Of a DNA stretch of 64,000 bases, positions 9,017-18,780 are shown piece by piece. Source of the stretch: Mucilaginibacter empetricola (lineage in GTDB: Bacteria > Bacteroidota > Bacteroidia > Sphingobacteriales > Sphingobacteriaceae); assembly GCF_024808665.1 (NCBI RefSeq), contig NZ_JANUBZ010000001.1, forward strand, positions 558,001 through 622,000. The letters are read 5' to 3'. Under the pieces are notes generated by a model. That model did not search any database. It saw nothing but the letters and a program-made list of their open reading frames with translations, and had not been told where the DNA came from. Within the stretch, counting starts at the first letter, position 1, and every line of letters begins with the position of its first letter. The translations under genes were made by a program, and so were the position numbers.

Positions 9017-10153
9017 TTAAATATGACGGCGGATAACCTGCATCAATCTGTCGATGTCGTCCATCGTAGTATACAAATAGGGAGATATCCGGATACCTTT
9101 TCCCCGGTAGCCTACATATATTTTTTCCTTATTTAACTCTTCCTTTAATGCTTCGGGGATACCGCCCGGCAGGTTAATGCCGATCATATGACCCGCCTGC
9201 TCCGCACCGGCGGGAAAGGAAAGTCCCATTGATGATGCCTGACGCGCAACCTCTCTTGTCAACCCGGCCAGCACAAACTGTATAGCGGGCACTCCCCAGG
9301 CATTCAACTGCTTCAGGGCTTCTATGGACATTGGCGCGTGAATAAAACCTGGTAATTCTCCCGTATCAAACCGCCGGGCGCCCGGCTGATACTCATCACG
9401 GTAATTCACCAGTGCGGCAAAGTTCTCACTTCCACTTTTGGATCGCCAGGAGTATTCAATAGGTCTGCCTTCTTTCTGCCACTTGGGAGACGCATAAAGG
9501 TATCCCAGACCATAAGGACCAAGGAGCCATTTATAACCGACCGAAACCAGAAAATCAGGCTGGATCGCCTCCACATCAATAGGGTACACGCCCATAGCCT
9601 GGCTCGCGTCGATTACCAGTGCCGCCCCGACGGACCTTGTTTTTTCACTGATCTGCACGAGGTCTACCATGGCGCCGTTTGTCCAGTGGCAGTTGGCGAT
9701 GGCAACAATTGCGGTACTGCTACTGATCGATTCAAGTAAAGCCTCAGTCCAGCTAACTTCCCCTTTTTTTACGGTTAATACTTCCGCACCGCTGGCTTTC
9801 GACAGTTCCCGCCATGCGTAATAATTAGAAGGATATTCTTCATCCATTACGACGATTTGCTGGCCTTTGCTAACAGGAATATTAGCGGCCGCAATGCTGA
9901 TCCCGTAACTGACCGAGGCAATAAGCGCGATGTCATCAGCCGCAGCGTTGATCACCCTGGCAGCATGCACCCGTAGTTCTTCCCCGCCGCTGAACCAGTC
10001 CGGCGCCTGTATCTCCCAGGGAGCAGCTTTTTTCTGAAGGGCTTGAATGCCCGCGCTGGTGACGCTGCGAAGCTGCGGAGAAAGACTGGCAAAGTTTAAA
10101 TAACTGACATCTTCGGGTATGTCGAACAGATTACGAACTTCGGTAAGATTCAT
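9017..10153 (-). CDS. Aminotransferase class V-fold PLP-dependent enzyme
   Basis: A 378-residue fold-type I PLP enzyme of the NifS/IscS-like class V family. Visible features are the aspartate and glutamine that hold the pyridine ring (IDASQAMG, D182 and Q185) and the Schiff-base lysine in SVGYKWLLGP (K208). No cysteine-bearing loop typical of cysteine desulfurases is seen, so a kynureninase-like or isopenicillin epimerase-like activity is more likely; the substrate is unknown. I use the ATG at 10153 because the upstream extension begins with GTG and is not family-like. It follows a PhzF-like gene by 147 bp on the same strand. Confidence 0.85.
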   Translation of the reverse strand: MNLTEVRNLFDIPEDVSYLNFASLSPQLRSVTSAGIQALQKKAAPWEIQAPDWFSGGEELRVHAARVINAAADDIALIASVSYGISIAAANIPVSKGQQIVVMDEEYPSNYYAWRELSKASGAEVLTVKKGEVSWTEALLESISSSTAIVAIANCHWTNGAMVDLVQISEKTRSVGAALVIDASQAMGVYPIDVEAIQPDFLVSVGYKWLLGPYGLGYLYASPKWQKEGRPIEYSWRSKSGSENFAALVNYRDEYQPGARRFDTGELPGFIHAPMSIEALKQLNAWGVPAIQFVLAGLTREVARQASSMGLSFPAGAEQAGHMIGINLPGGIPEALKEELNKEKIYVGYRGKGIRISPYLYTTMDDIDRLMQVIRRHI

Positions 10154-10300
10154 AGTTGATGGGTTAAATGTGTCCTGTAAATAGAAAATAATTCGAGAAT
10201 TGTCCACTAAGGGTTACTATGTACGCAGTTTTGCGCCTCCAATATCAAAAAAATGGAGCCCTCCATTCGCGACTGTTTAACGACAATATTCACTTCCTTG

Positions 10301-11089
10301 TCATTCAGTCCAAAGTGTTCCGGTAGAATAAGTCTTTGCATATCCTGCAATGAGCACCCGGTCTTCTTTATCCGTACAAAAAAGCTCGCCGGTTCTTTCT
10401 GATAACTGAATAGCTTTCATTTCTTTTTTTTGAAGTTGTTCTGACCAGTAAGGTATCAATGAGCAATGTGATGAGCCAGTTACCGGATCTTCTAAAATAC
10501 TGGATTGCGGTGTAAAATACCTTGATACAAAATCGTATGCATAGCCCTTCGCGGTAACCACCACGCCGCCGGGATCAAGGTTAATTTGATCAAATAGCTG
10601 GCGATCGATCTTAATATTTTTGATTTCCTCTTCATCATTATAAATGAGAACAAAATCGCGTGACTTTAGCACAGCTGCCGGCTGTATATTTAAACAACTT
10701 TTAATAATTTCAGGCAAGTCGCTAATAACTGGTTTTCTTGAAGGAAAATCCAATGTGTATAATCCGTTTCGGACAGAAACTAATAGCTCTCCGCTTACTG
10801 TTGTAAATGTAATTTCATTGCCCGGTCGATTTAAACATGTTTTAAGGACATGGGCAGCCGCCAATGTTGCGTGGCCACATAAATCCATTTCAATTTCGGG
10901 TGTAAACCATCTTAAATTTACGCGATCGTTATCAATAACGAAAAATGCAGTTTCTGCTACAGCATTTTCTTTTGCAATATTAATTAAAACATCATCATTG
11001 AGCCAAAAATCCAATGGCACAACACAAGCAGGGTTTCCCTTAAAGATCTCACTGGTAAAGCTGTCGACTTGAAATAAATCTAATCTCAT
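10301..11089 (-). CDS. PhzF-family isomerase/epimerase
   Basis: A 262-residue protein with the PhzF signature: N-terminal QVDSFTSEIFKGNPA, catalytic glutamate in AVAETAFF (E46), LCGHATLAAAH and the EDPVTGSSH motif. PhzF acts as an isomerase in phenazine synthesis, but most homologues belong to other, unknown pathways, and no phenazine genes are nearby. It is 53 bp downstream of an SDR gene and upstream of the class V aminotransferase; the three may form an operon led by the AraC gene at 11948. Confidence 0.88.
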   Translation of the reverse strand: MRLDLFQVDSFTSEIFKGNPACVVPLDFWLNDDVLINIAKENAVAETAFFVIDNDRVNLRWFTPEIEMDLCGHATLAAAHVLKTCLNRPGNEITFTTVSGELLVSVRNGLYTLDFPSRKPVISDLPEIIKSCLNIQPAAVLKSRDFVLIYNDEEEIKNIKIDRQLFDQINLDPGGVVVTAKGYAYDFVSRYFTPQSSILEDPVTGSSHCSLIPYWSEQLQKKEMKAIQLSERTGELFCTDKEDRVLIAGYAKTYSTGTLWTE

Positions 11090-11142
11090 ATTGCAATATT
11101 AATGGTTTCTGAAACGATTACCTCCTAATGGTTCAGTGTTTA

Positions 11143-11880
11143 TTACCATGGCACTTCTCCCGTTTCAGGATTATTTTCCTCACTAAAGAATTTTCCAGTC
11201 GGCCCGTCTTTGTCAATCAAAGCATACTTTACGATTCGCTTTCCGGCAACTTCAACACTACCTGGCCCACTGTGACCGTTAAAATCCGTCTTTGTATATC
11301 CTGGGCAAACAGCGTTTATTTTGAAGTCGCTATCCCTAAGCTCATATGCCAAAACAACTGTATACATATTCATTGCTGATTTTGAAGAAAGATAAACAGC
11401 TCCTTTGTAGTCGTAATATTTGTATGAAGGGTCACTGTGCAAAGTAATTGAACCTTGACTTGAACTTACATTTACAATACGGGGTTCAAAAGATTTTTTC
11501 AATAAATCAATAAATGCCTGTGTAACTCTTACAACCCCGAAAATATTTGCATCATATGCTGTTTTGAATTGATTTATGGATGAATCAAGCGCCGACTGTG
11601 GATAGCCCCCATAAACGCCAGCATTATTGATTAGTATGTCCAATGTTTTTGTTTTCTTACCTATTTCTGTACAAGCATTTTTTACAGATTCATCATCCGT
11701 AACGTCAAGCTGAATAGCCTCTACATTGCTTAGTCCCTCTGCCAATAATTTTTCCACGGCTACTATACCGTTTTCTAAATTGCGACTGCCGAGGTAAACA
11801 TAAATCCCTTTTTGAGCAAGTTGCCGTGCAACTTCAAAGCCAATGCTTTTGTTAGCTCCTGTTACTAATGCTGATTTCAT
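11143..11880 (-). CDS. SDR-family NAD(P)-dependent oxidoreductase
   Basis: A classical short-chain dehydrogenase of 245 residues: cofactor motif TGANKSIG (residues 7-14), NNAG (86-89), catalytic Ser140 in VNVSSSQGS, and Tyr163-Lys167 in VYLSSK. The length and the KYYDYKG insertion resemble carbonyl-reductase-like SDRs. It lies 67 bp downstream of an AraC-family gene on the same strand, which probably activates it. Confidence 0.88.
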   Translation of the reverse strand: MKSALVTGANKSIGFEVARQLAQKGIYVYLGSRNLENGIVAVEKLLAEGLSNVEAIQLDVTDDESVKNACTEIGKKTKTLDILINNAGVYGGYPQSALDSSINQFKTAYDANIFGVVRVTQAFIDLLKKSFEPRIVNVSSSQGSITLHSDPSYKYYDYKGAVYLSSKSAMNMYTVVLAYELRDSDFKINAVCPGYTKTDFNGHSGPGSVEVAGKRIVKYALIDKDGPTGKFFSEENNPETGEVPW

Positions 11881-11947
11881 TTTTTTTTGTTTAAATTAGT
11901 GTAGCAAAGGTAAATAGCCGAAAATCAGCGGGGATGGACAAATCAAT

Positions 11948-12823
11948 TTATTCTCTAGACGAATCTTGCCGAGCTTCTAAAAACTCACTTACGCTATTTC
12001 CTGTGCATTTTTTAAAAAATCTTGAAAAGTAATCAGGATCATTAAACCCCAATTCATAAGCTAATTCTTTTACAGAAAGCGGAGCGTACTGTAGTTTTCG
12101 CTGTGCTTCAATCATTAAACGGTTGGTGAAAAAATCCTTAGGCGAAACTCCCGAATATTCTTTTACGATCCGGTATAAGCTGTTTGTGGTCAAAGCCAAT
12201 TTTTCTGCTATTGCATTAACAGAAGGTTGTTCTGTAAGATGTGTCTCCACCATTAATTTGAACTCAATAAACTTTGACAGATTGTTGTTTAGAATATTTA
12301 TTGGTTCTGTGTTTTTGAAATAAGCACTATTTAGATCTGTTAACAGTGAGTTCAGGTAAGCTAATATTATTTCTGTGTCGGTTGGACGTTCGCCTATTTG
12401 AAGCATCTGATTTAAAATTTCGAAAACCTTCATCACCCTTTCTCTTGTGGCATTGTCAAAAATTATAGTCTGTGAGTTTAAAGGATTAACTAAAAAAGGA
12501 AATTGTTGTGGTAACAATGCCAGGGTGTTTTCATCAAATAATACTTTAAAATATTTAAGACCAGCAGTTTTAGGCGGAGGTGTAAAAACTTGATTGGGCA
12601 TTGCAAAAAGCAAATGCCCATCAGTAAGCGTGATGTCTTGTAAATCCAGGTTGTAAGTAATAGAACCGGTGTCAATCAGCACTATAAAATAAGAAGTCAG
12701 CCTACGAGGTTGTAAAAGCTTTTTCTGAATATCATCAGAAAGATAAGGATTGTTGTTTGAGATAATGTTTATACTCAGCTTGTCGTTCTTTAAGCTCTCG
12801 GATTTTTTGTTTCTATCTTGCAT
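11948..12823 (-). CDS. AraC-family transcriptional regulator
   Basis: A 291-residue protein with an N-terminal cupin-like sensor domain (residues about 20-150) and a C-terminal AraC double helix-turn-helix (about 190-285), including the signature ELAYELGFNDPDYFSRFFKK. It heads the SDR-PhzF-aminotransferase run on the same strand and probably controls it. Confidence 0.9.
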   Translation of the reverse strand: MQDRNKKSESLKNDKLSINIISNNNPYLSDDIQKKLLQPRRLTSYFIVLIDTGSITYNLDLQDITLTDGHLLFAMPNQVFTPPPKTAGLKYFKVLFDENTLALLPQQFPFLVNPLNSQTIIFDNATRERVMKVFEILNQMLQIGERPTDTEIILAYLNSLLTDLNSAYFKNTEPINILNNNLSKFIEFKLMVETHLTEQPSVNAIAEKLALTTNSLYRIVKEYSGVSPKDFFTNRLMIEAQRKLQYAPLSVKELAYELGFNDPDYFSRFFKKCTGNSVSEFLEARQDSSRE

Positions 12824-13113
12824 CTGGTCTACTCAAAATTCATAAGGTCTTTCTTTGCAATTCCGACTAACATTAATTAATCATCTGATTATTAAGTTGT
12901 TTTTCTTCCATTTCTGGCGGTATCCTTCCTGCGAAAAAACGCCAAGCTCATTTGGATCCAGCCCAATTTTAGCAATTTTCCTTCGGATTGCAGCTAGGCT
13001 GATCGAATAAGAGTTAAATATAATAAGGCAAACTTAATCACTTTAATTAAGGACCAGCCTTAACATATGTCAATTACTTTTTCATACCAATAGCCATTCT
13101 TCAGCACAATAAA
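12824..13113. other. Gap with a possible short coding remnant
   Basis: On the minus strand, 12881-13033 is open for about 50 codons with protein-like composition (contains SLAAIRRKIAKIGLDPNELG) but has no ATG. It could be the tail of a lost gene. I do not recognise the family. Confidence 0.3.
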
Positions 13114-13587
13114 TTATTTGAATAAGCCGTCGGCTGGATGTATTTTCTTTTCCATCACCAGATCGCAACGCGCGGATACAGCTATAGCAGGAATATTTTC
13201 AAATCCAAGGCGATGATATAATTTAACGGCACTGGCCATGGCTGTCATTGTTTCCAGCCTGACCTTAGCAAAACACGATTCACCGGCGATTGCCACTGCT
13301 TTATTGACCAGTAATTCTCCCAAGCCGTTTCCACGGTGGGCAGGATCTACATACATTTTTCTAAGTTTTGCGCAGCCATCGTCCATTGGCCGGAGCCCTA
13401 GCGTTGCAATGATGTTACCTTGAAAAACAATAACCAGGAAGGTGCCGTTTTTTTTATAATAGGTCTCCTGAAGATTATCCAGGTCTTTTTCCCCGCCATC
13501 TCCTGAATATGCAGGATCAAATGCCGGGAGGATTTTTCTGATAAGCTGCCTTATCTCCGGACCGTCTGTAGTTTTCGCCCTGCGCAT
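13114..13587 (-). CDS. GNAT-family N-acetyltransferase with IS inserted before its start
   Basis: A complete 157-residue acetyltransferase: motif A at about residues 80-92 (VDPAHRGNGLG) and a C-terminal YHRLGFE motif. The IS982-family element starts, with its target duplication TAAATA, immediately upstream of the ATG, so the native leader and promoter now lie beyond 14.65 kb. Since the transposase is on the same strand and stops at 13614, only 26 bp before this ATG, transcription from the transposase promoter may now drive the gene. Confidence 0.8.
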   Translation of the reverse strand: MRRAKTTDGPEIRQLIRKILPAFDPAYSGDGGEKDLDNLQETYYKKNGTFLVIVFQGNIIATLGLRPMDDGCAKLRKMYVDPAHRGNGLGELLVNKAVAIAGESCFAKVRLETMTAMASAVKLYHRLGFENIPAIAVSARCDLVMEKKIHPADGLFK

Positions 13588-13593
13588 TAAATA
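13588..13593. repeat. Target-site duplication, left copy
   Basis: TAAATA here and at 14653-14658 flank the IS element exactly. A 6-bp duplication fits the IS982 family. Confidence 0.8.
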
Positions 13594-13611
13594 ACGTGAG
13601 TTCGATATAAG
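13594..13611 (+). repeat. IS982 left terminal inverted repeat
   Basis: ACGTGAGTTCGATATAAG, identical to the reverse complement of 14635-14652. Confidence 0.92.
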
Positions 13612-13613
13612 CT

Positions 13614-14534
13614 TTATAAAGAAAGTTGTAAAGATTTGGTGTTGTCAAACTCAAATTGAGTTTTAATAGAAGGTTTCTTGGGTAGAAACTGGTAAGCAGC
13701 TAGGCCACTATAGAGGTTAATAATAAAGCCAGTGATTGAGCGGTGTCTTGAATGCTCTATCTGGCATATATTTTTTAGCGCATCGTTTACACATTCTATA
13801 ACACTGCGTTTGCGGAGCATCAGTTTATCGTAAACGCTCATCAATTTGTTTTTCATATTGCGCTTGATCTTGGTGATCAGTTGTACCCCGCTGTGGAATA
13901 ACTGCTCAAATACAGCAGCCTTAACTAAGTACCCTTTATCACCATACAGCTTGCCAAACAACGTTTTACATAGTTCCAGCAATACATTTGTAGCGTTGTC
14001 CGATACGCTGCCCCTGGTAAGTTTAAAAGAAATGATTTCACCTATATCATTAATAATCAGGTGCAATTTAAAGCCATAAAACCAACCCATGGTAGAATAC
14101 CCTCTGCTGGCTACTCCTTTAAATACTTTGTTCTGATGAATCCGTTCCTTTGCGCATACCTCCAGCCTGGTAGAATCAATAAACGAAATGCCTGTGCATT
14201 CCCCCAAGCTTTCAGCGCTGACAAACATCAATAACGGCAAGGCGGCTTTGCTTTGCAATTCTACAAAGCGGTTATAAGAAACCAACCCGGGAAACTCTTT
14301 GCGCAGGTGAATACAAACATAATCACAGTAAAAGTGCTTCAGCGTACGATAATCAGAAAGGTGGAAACAGATCAAAATGGTAATTACCTCGCTCGATGAT
14401 AGCCCGCAAGGCTTATTACGGGTATGGGTTGTTTTATCAAGTTGAATGACACATTCGTTGATATGTTTATTAAAATGAATACAGTATTCATCGGCTAAAA
14501 AGAAAATTTCAGTAATTTTATCAAGAGTAAGCAT
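13614..14534 (-). CDS. IS982-family transposase
   Basis: A 306-residue DDE transposase. Family features are an N-terminal helical part with LSSSEVITILICFHLSDYRTLK, the first catalytic aspartate in SFIDSTRLEVC, the second in YGDKGYL, and the glutamate in the VIECVNDALK helix. The frame is intact. It is the only gene of the element, stops 20 bp inside the left end, and reads outwards towards the acetyltransferase. Confidence 0.93.
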   Translation of the reverse strand: MLTLDKITEIFFLADEYCIHFNKHINECVIQLDKTTHTRNKPCGLSSSEVITILICFHLSDYRTLKHFYCDYVCIHLRKEFPGLVSYNRFVELQSKAALPLLMFVSAESLGECTGISFIDSTRLEVCAKERIHQNKVFKGVASRGYSTMGWFYGFKLHLIINDIGEIISFKLTRGSVSDNATNVLLELCKTLFGKLYGDKGYLVKAAVFEQLFHSGVQLITKIKRNMKNKLMSVYDKLMLRKRSVIECVNDALKNICQIEHSRHRSITGFIINLYSGLAAYQFLPKKPSIKTQFEFDNTKSLQLSL

Positions 14535-14634
14535 AGATTGTTTGTTTTAAATTCGATACTTAAATATAACAAAATATGCTTACTTATTGATTATCAATAA
14601 GATATAAACTTATTAACTTCTGAACATTCTAATC

Positions 14635-14652
14635 CTTATATCGAACTCACGT
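14635..14652 (-). repeat. IS982 right terminal inverted repeat
   Basis: Perfect 18-bp partner of 13594-13611. It is followed by the second TAAATA copy at 14653-14658. Confidence 0.92.
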
Positions 14653-14749
14653 TAAATAATGATGGTCACCGATATTAAACTCCATAAACGGTGATTGGAT
14701 TAATTTACCAAAGGAGCCTGAAAAAATCTGTAAATCCACTTGACCTAGA

Positions 14750-15343
14750 TCAATTTTGGAAGTATTTACCTGAACGTATGCGGCTGAGCGATTCAGGTTG
14801 TATGCGCAGGTGCGAGGAAATATGTTTTAGAGAAACGCGTTGTTCGATCTGTGGGTACTGTTCAATCAGCGCAAGGTATCTTTGCTTGGCATCAAGCCGC
14901 AGGAACGAATGTTCACGCTTTCTTTTTTTCAGGAATTCCTTTTCAAAAATGTATTTCCCCAGCGCCAGCCAGGCAGTATCCACATCGTAGAACGTATGGA
15001 GCAGTTCCGAGCTGATTTCAAAAACCTCTGAATCCTCCAACGCCTGCATGTTTAGCGAAGTAGTTTGATTATGGTTTAGAAAGCCCGTAAATGTACCTGC
15101 AAATTCATTTTCGAAAAAGAAATCAGTGATAATCTCCCGATCCTCATCCTGGATGTAAGTGCGCAGTAATCCCTGGCTCACAAAATAGATGAAATCTGGA
15201 AGATCACCTGAACGAAGCAGAAAATCTCCTTTGGCCACGCGAGTCTTTTTCAGCTGATTAAAAAATAAATTTATTTCAGCCGGGCCAAGATGGACTATTT
15301 CGCCAAGTTTAGCATTAAAATCTATATAACCTGTTTGTTCCAC
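14750..15343 (-). CDS. Crp/Fnr-family transcriptional regulator
   Basis: A 197-residue cNMP-fold regulator with a C-terminal helix-turn-helix (SSHLRIQPESLSRIRS). The recognition helix ESLSR is close to the FNR motif ETISR. No iron-sulfur cysteine cluster is present. The frame seems to begin with GTG at 15343; no ATG precedes the conserved part. It is divergent from the broken aldo/keto reductase at 15576 and may once have controlled it. Confidence 0.85.
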   Translation of the reverse strand: MEQTGYIDFNAKLGEIVHLGPAEINLFFNQLKKTRVAKGDFLLRSGDLPDFIYFVSQGLLRTYIQDEDREIITDFFFENEFAGTFTGFLNHNQTTSLNMQALEDSEVFEISSELLHTFYDVDTAWLALGKYIFEKEFLKKRKREHSFLRLDAKQRYLALIEQYPQIEQRVSLKHISSHLRIQPESLSRIRSGKYFQN

Positions 15344-15575
15344 CTGCCAAAATTAAGGAATCTTCAAGACAATAACTTTCAGTATGGAAAGAATCGGATT
15401 AACAAAAAGTTTTTAATAATAACAGACAACAGCAGTAAGCAGGGTACAGACAGTTCGACTATGGGTGTTTAGCATCCATCCTATTAACATAGATCAATTT
15501 GATTTACAGAAATTTAAATGGTACTTTGAAAATTCACCATCAAGCCTTCGGCACCAATCAATAAAGCAATTCAAA

Positions 15576-16559
15576 ATGGAATATACACGATTTGGTAATA
15601 CAGGCATGCAAGTATCGAGGCTTTGCCTGGGCACCATGACCTATGGCAGTCCTACAGAGAGGAATCAATGGGCTTTAAATGAGGAACAGAGCCGACCTTT
15701 TATAAAAAAAGCACTAGAGCTGGGCATTAATTTTTTTGATACGGCAGATATGTATACCAATGGCTCCAGCGAAGAAGTGGTCGGCCGCGCCCTCCGGGAT
15801 TTTTCCAGTCGTGACGAGATTGTTCTGGCTACCAAGGTTTATTTTCCAACTGGGCAAAACCCAGGCCCCAATGATAAAGGTTTGTAACGAAAGCATATCA
15901 TGAGCGCCATAGATGCCAGCCTGAAACGCCTCGGTACCGATTACGTAGACTTGTACCAGGTGCACCGGTGGGATTATGAAACACCGATAGAGGAAACCAT
16001 GGAAGCATTGCACGACGTCGTAAAATCCGGTAAAGCCCGTTATATCGGCGCCTCGTCCATGTTCAGCTGGCAGTTTGCAAAGGCGTTGTACACTGCCGAT
16101 AAGTACGGCTGGACAAAATTTGTTTCCATGCAGCCGCATTATAACCTGATTTACCGGGAAGAAGAGCGCGAAATGTTCCCTTTTTGTAAGGATCAGCAAA
16201 TTGCCGTTATCCCTTGGTCGCCGCTGGCCAGGGGTCTTCTGAGCAGGGGGCCGCTGGAGAAAGATAATACTCAACGATCTAAAACCGATACCCTCAGCAA
16301 AACATTTTATAATGACGCATCAGACCTGGATATAATAAGTGGTGTCGCATCGATCGGCCAAAAACATGGCATTCCCAATGCACAGGTGGCCCTGGCATGG
16401 GTATTACATAATCCCGGCGTTACAGCGCCGATCATTGGTGCGAGTAAACCAGGGCATCTGGAAGACGCGGTTGCGGCACTTTCAGTTAAGTTAGCTGAAA
16501 GTGATCTCAGACAGCTCGAAGAACCCTACCAGCCTCACATGCTCCAGGGTCATGCTTAG
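15576..16559 (+). pseudogene. Aldo/keto reductase interrupted by one in-frame stop
   Basis: The gene starts at the ATG at 15576 (MEYTRFGNTGMQ) and reads as a normal 327-residue aldo/keto reductase except for a TAA at 15885-15887. The frame continues unchanged after the stop with RKHIMSAIDASL. Homologues usually read GLSRKHI here, so one C-to-A change in a TCA serine codon explains it. The tetrad is otherwise present: Asp55, Tyr60, Lys87 before the stop and His130 after it. The first fragment of 103 residues lacks the histidine and most of the barrel, so the product is probably inactive. Confidence 0.85.
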
Positions 16560-16588
16560 CATACAATATATCATAAAGACAATTAGCT

Positions 16589-16741
16589 ATGCACTTGAAA
16601 AGCATTGCCGATAGGTATGCATCGGAACTTAAAAAAATACTGACGCAATTTGGCGAGTTTGAATCCGTGAAGCTGATGACGGATAAAGCGATCGGAAAAA
16701 GAAAAGGGTTCGGGATTATTGATATGGAGATCAATCATTGA
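16589..16741 (+). pseudogene. Remnant of an RRM-type RNA-binding protein
   Basis: A 50-codon frame ends at a TGA and encodes LKKILTQFGEFESVKLMTD followed by GKRKGFGIIDME, which match the RNP-2 flank and the RNP-1 motif (KGFGFVxM) of small bacterial RRM proteins. The N-terminal beta-strand with RNP-2 is missing or altered, and after the TGA the frame reads KNAMKR and then another stop, like the next RRM helix. It therefore appears to be a decayed member of the about 85-100 residue Bacteroidota RRM family. Confidence 0.6.
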
Positions 16742-16816
16742 AAAAATGCCATGAAGCGTTGAATATTTTTTGTTACAAACTGGTTGTCAGTTATTTTTAT
16801 ATTAAAATAATAATTA

Positions 16817-17662
16817 ATGAAAACCTTAAACCTGATGATTGCCCTTTTAGCGCCTGCTATGGCATATTCCGCTAAAGTAGTTGCTCCAAAAAACTCAAAC
16901 AATAGTAAACATCTTTCAACCGTTTATCATAGGATTCCACCTAAAACTTATGATAAATAATTGTTTTTTTCGCTCAAGCTCCAAAACGGAGAACAGGTTG
17001 GTAATATTTTTAGCCGGGCCATTGCCTATTGGGGCGACGGGTTTAAAGATAATGTAGCAAGGGTTAGCGGTACGGCAGCTTATACTGTTATTGACAACGA
17101 TCCCGAAAAACCCACCTTTTCATCAACATATAATTATGACGGACTCGGGAAAGGCGGTGGAAAAGTTCAGATAACCGACGGCGGGAGCAAAACTAATAAG
17201 CCCGGCAGCAAAGAGAGCCGGGTTTATTCAGGCGGCAGCGGAATTATGTACAACGTACTTATATTGGGTAATCCGCCTCAAAAAATATATAAGGGCCAAA
17301 GCTGGGGAGCGGACATCAGTATACCGTGGGAGCTTGGAGGCCCGGGCAAGCAAACTATAAAAGTATTGCAGATTGACCCGGAAAATCATACCATAACCAT
17401 CGAGCGCGAAGGAACAAGTGAAGGCTTTTTTAGTAGTGATAAAAGGGAACTGGATATTCAAAAGGGCGACAGTACTGTGCATGTAAAACTCTCGCCTGGA
17501 ACATCTCACTGGCGCGGATATACCATTATAAAAGATGGATTGATTGTGAGTGATGAATTAATGGTAATCCGCCCGGTTGAAATGACTAACGGAGAACAAA
17601 AATTTAATGCTACACAAAGGGAATATTTTCTCTTAAATCAAATGCCGGTATTTGATAAATAG
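16817..17662 (+). pseudogene. Secreted protein of unknown function with a premature stop
   Basis: The ATG at 16817 starts a signal peptide (MKTLNLMIALLAPAMAYSA). A TAA at 16958-16960 cuts the frame after 47 codons, yet the same frame continues open for 233 more codons to 17662. The body is rich in glycine and beta-type sequence (GGKVQITDGG, YKGQSWGADI) and resembles Bacteroidota periplasmic proteins of unknown function. Either the stop is a nonsense mutation or an unexported internal start (TTG at 16961) is used; the first is more likely given the neighbours. Confidence 0.6.
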
Positions 17663-17683
17663 GCCTAGATAAACAGATTTTTT

Positions 17684-17712
17684 AAACTTGCAAAGTTTTC
17701 GCAAGTTTTTTA
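17684..17712 (+). terminator. Rho-independent terminator
   Basis: AAACTTGC and GCAAGTTT form an 8-bp stem with a 9-nt loop, followed by a T run, 21 bp after the stop at 17662. Confidence 0.7.
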
Positions 17713-17853
17713 TTGCTGGATAAAGCTACCTTCTGTTTTTACCCATTCACCTATTTCACCACCCGCTGCTCAACGATGTGGATTTGCTTTTCGTTTAACG
17801 ATTTTCCCATTATCAATGAGACAAACGCAATTAAACAGTGAGTATTCCGGATG

Positions 17854-18507
17854 TTACGGCGACTCGCACCGGATTGGCGCGGTGCATCTTCTGCCTTCAT
17901 AGAACCAAAATAGAAAATAATTATTGGCGCTTCTGGCGGCTCTATTGCGCATATGATTTTCAAAGAGTTGTTCCGCAAGTCCAAGAAAAGATGCCAGCAT
18001 ATATTGAGGAATACGTTGTACAAATTCCGGGAATAATTTGATAAACTGATAATATCTTTCTTCTCCGGTTTTACAAAAGATATGATTAATACGCCATAAT
18101 GAAGCTGAATAAGCATTCTGAAATATTATCCTGAAATATTTTTCCAGCTGGGGAACTTTTTCAAAAAGTTCTGATTGATCACCCCGATGCAAAACAGCAA
18201 CTACCGAATCTTCTAATGCCTGGATGTTATAAATCGACTTAGCTCCATTTTCAAAACTTCTAAAATCCGACATCCACCAATTTTCAATGCTGAACTGGAT
18301 GATTTGCTCTTTATCATCTTAACAAATTGAATATAACCGAAGACACCCTTTTATAACAAAATAGCTTTCTTCGCATATTTGGCTTTCTTTTAATAAGTGC
18401 CCTTTTTTCGCAAAGGTCTTAATAGTAAAACTGTTGCTTATATTTTCAATATCTGCTGAGTTTAATTCAACGTGTTTTTTAATATGATCAACTAGTTTTA
18501 ATATCAT
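17854..18507 (-). pseudogene. Crp/Fnr-family regulator, broken by a stop and a degraded C-terminus
   Basis: The minus-strand frame from the ATG at 18507 encodes the start of a cNMP-binding regulator, hits a TAA at 18319-18321 after KGCLRLYSIC, and continues in the same frame with DDKEQIIQFSIENWWMSDF, the usual next part of the fold. The C-terminus keeps LFPEFVQRIPQYMLASFLGL but the recognition helix is not recognisable afterwards. I read it as one gene with a nonsense mutation and a damaged DNA-binding end. Confidence 0.75.
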
Positions 18508-18780
18508 AATAGAATTGTTTAAGGAATATCTCGCCTCAATTTAAATAGATATAAGCTTTCATCAGAATATTTGAAATAGAAACAAAATGATATGGGGCTT
18601 AAATAAAAATTCAATATTTTAAATTAATAAGAATGCCTGAGTTTATAATATTGCAGATTGGGCAACTTGATCGCTATTGAAAGGATTGCCATTCCTGCGC
18701 TTAAAGTTTTATTTATATTTCCTATATTAGGCATATCTCCGAACTTTTCTGCGTCGTAAATTACTATTTTCAGGAACTTT

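Larger units (their letters stand above)
13594..14652 (-). mobile_element. IS982-family insertion sequence, complete
   Basis: A 1,059-bp element bounded by perfect 18-bp terminal inverted repeats (13594-13611 and 14635-14652, outer end ACGTGAGTTCG) and a 6-bp direct duplication TAAATA. It carries one intact transposase gene, so it looks recent and potentially active. Confidence 0.93.

Noticed and set aside
15885..18321. Stop-codon recoding, since three neighbouring genes continue in frame after TAA
   Set aside because: TAA is the ordinary terminator of many intact genes in the window, and the neighbours also show other damage (degraded C-terminus, missing domains). Nonsense decay is simpler.
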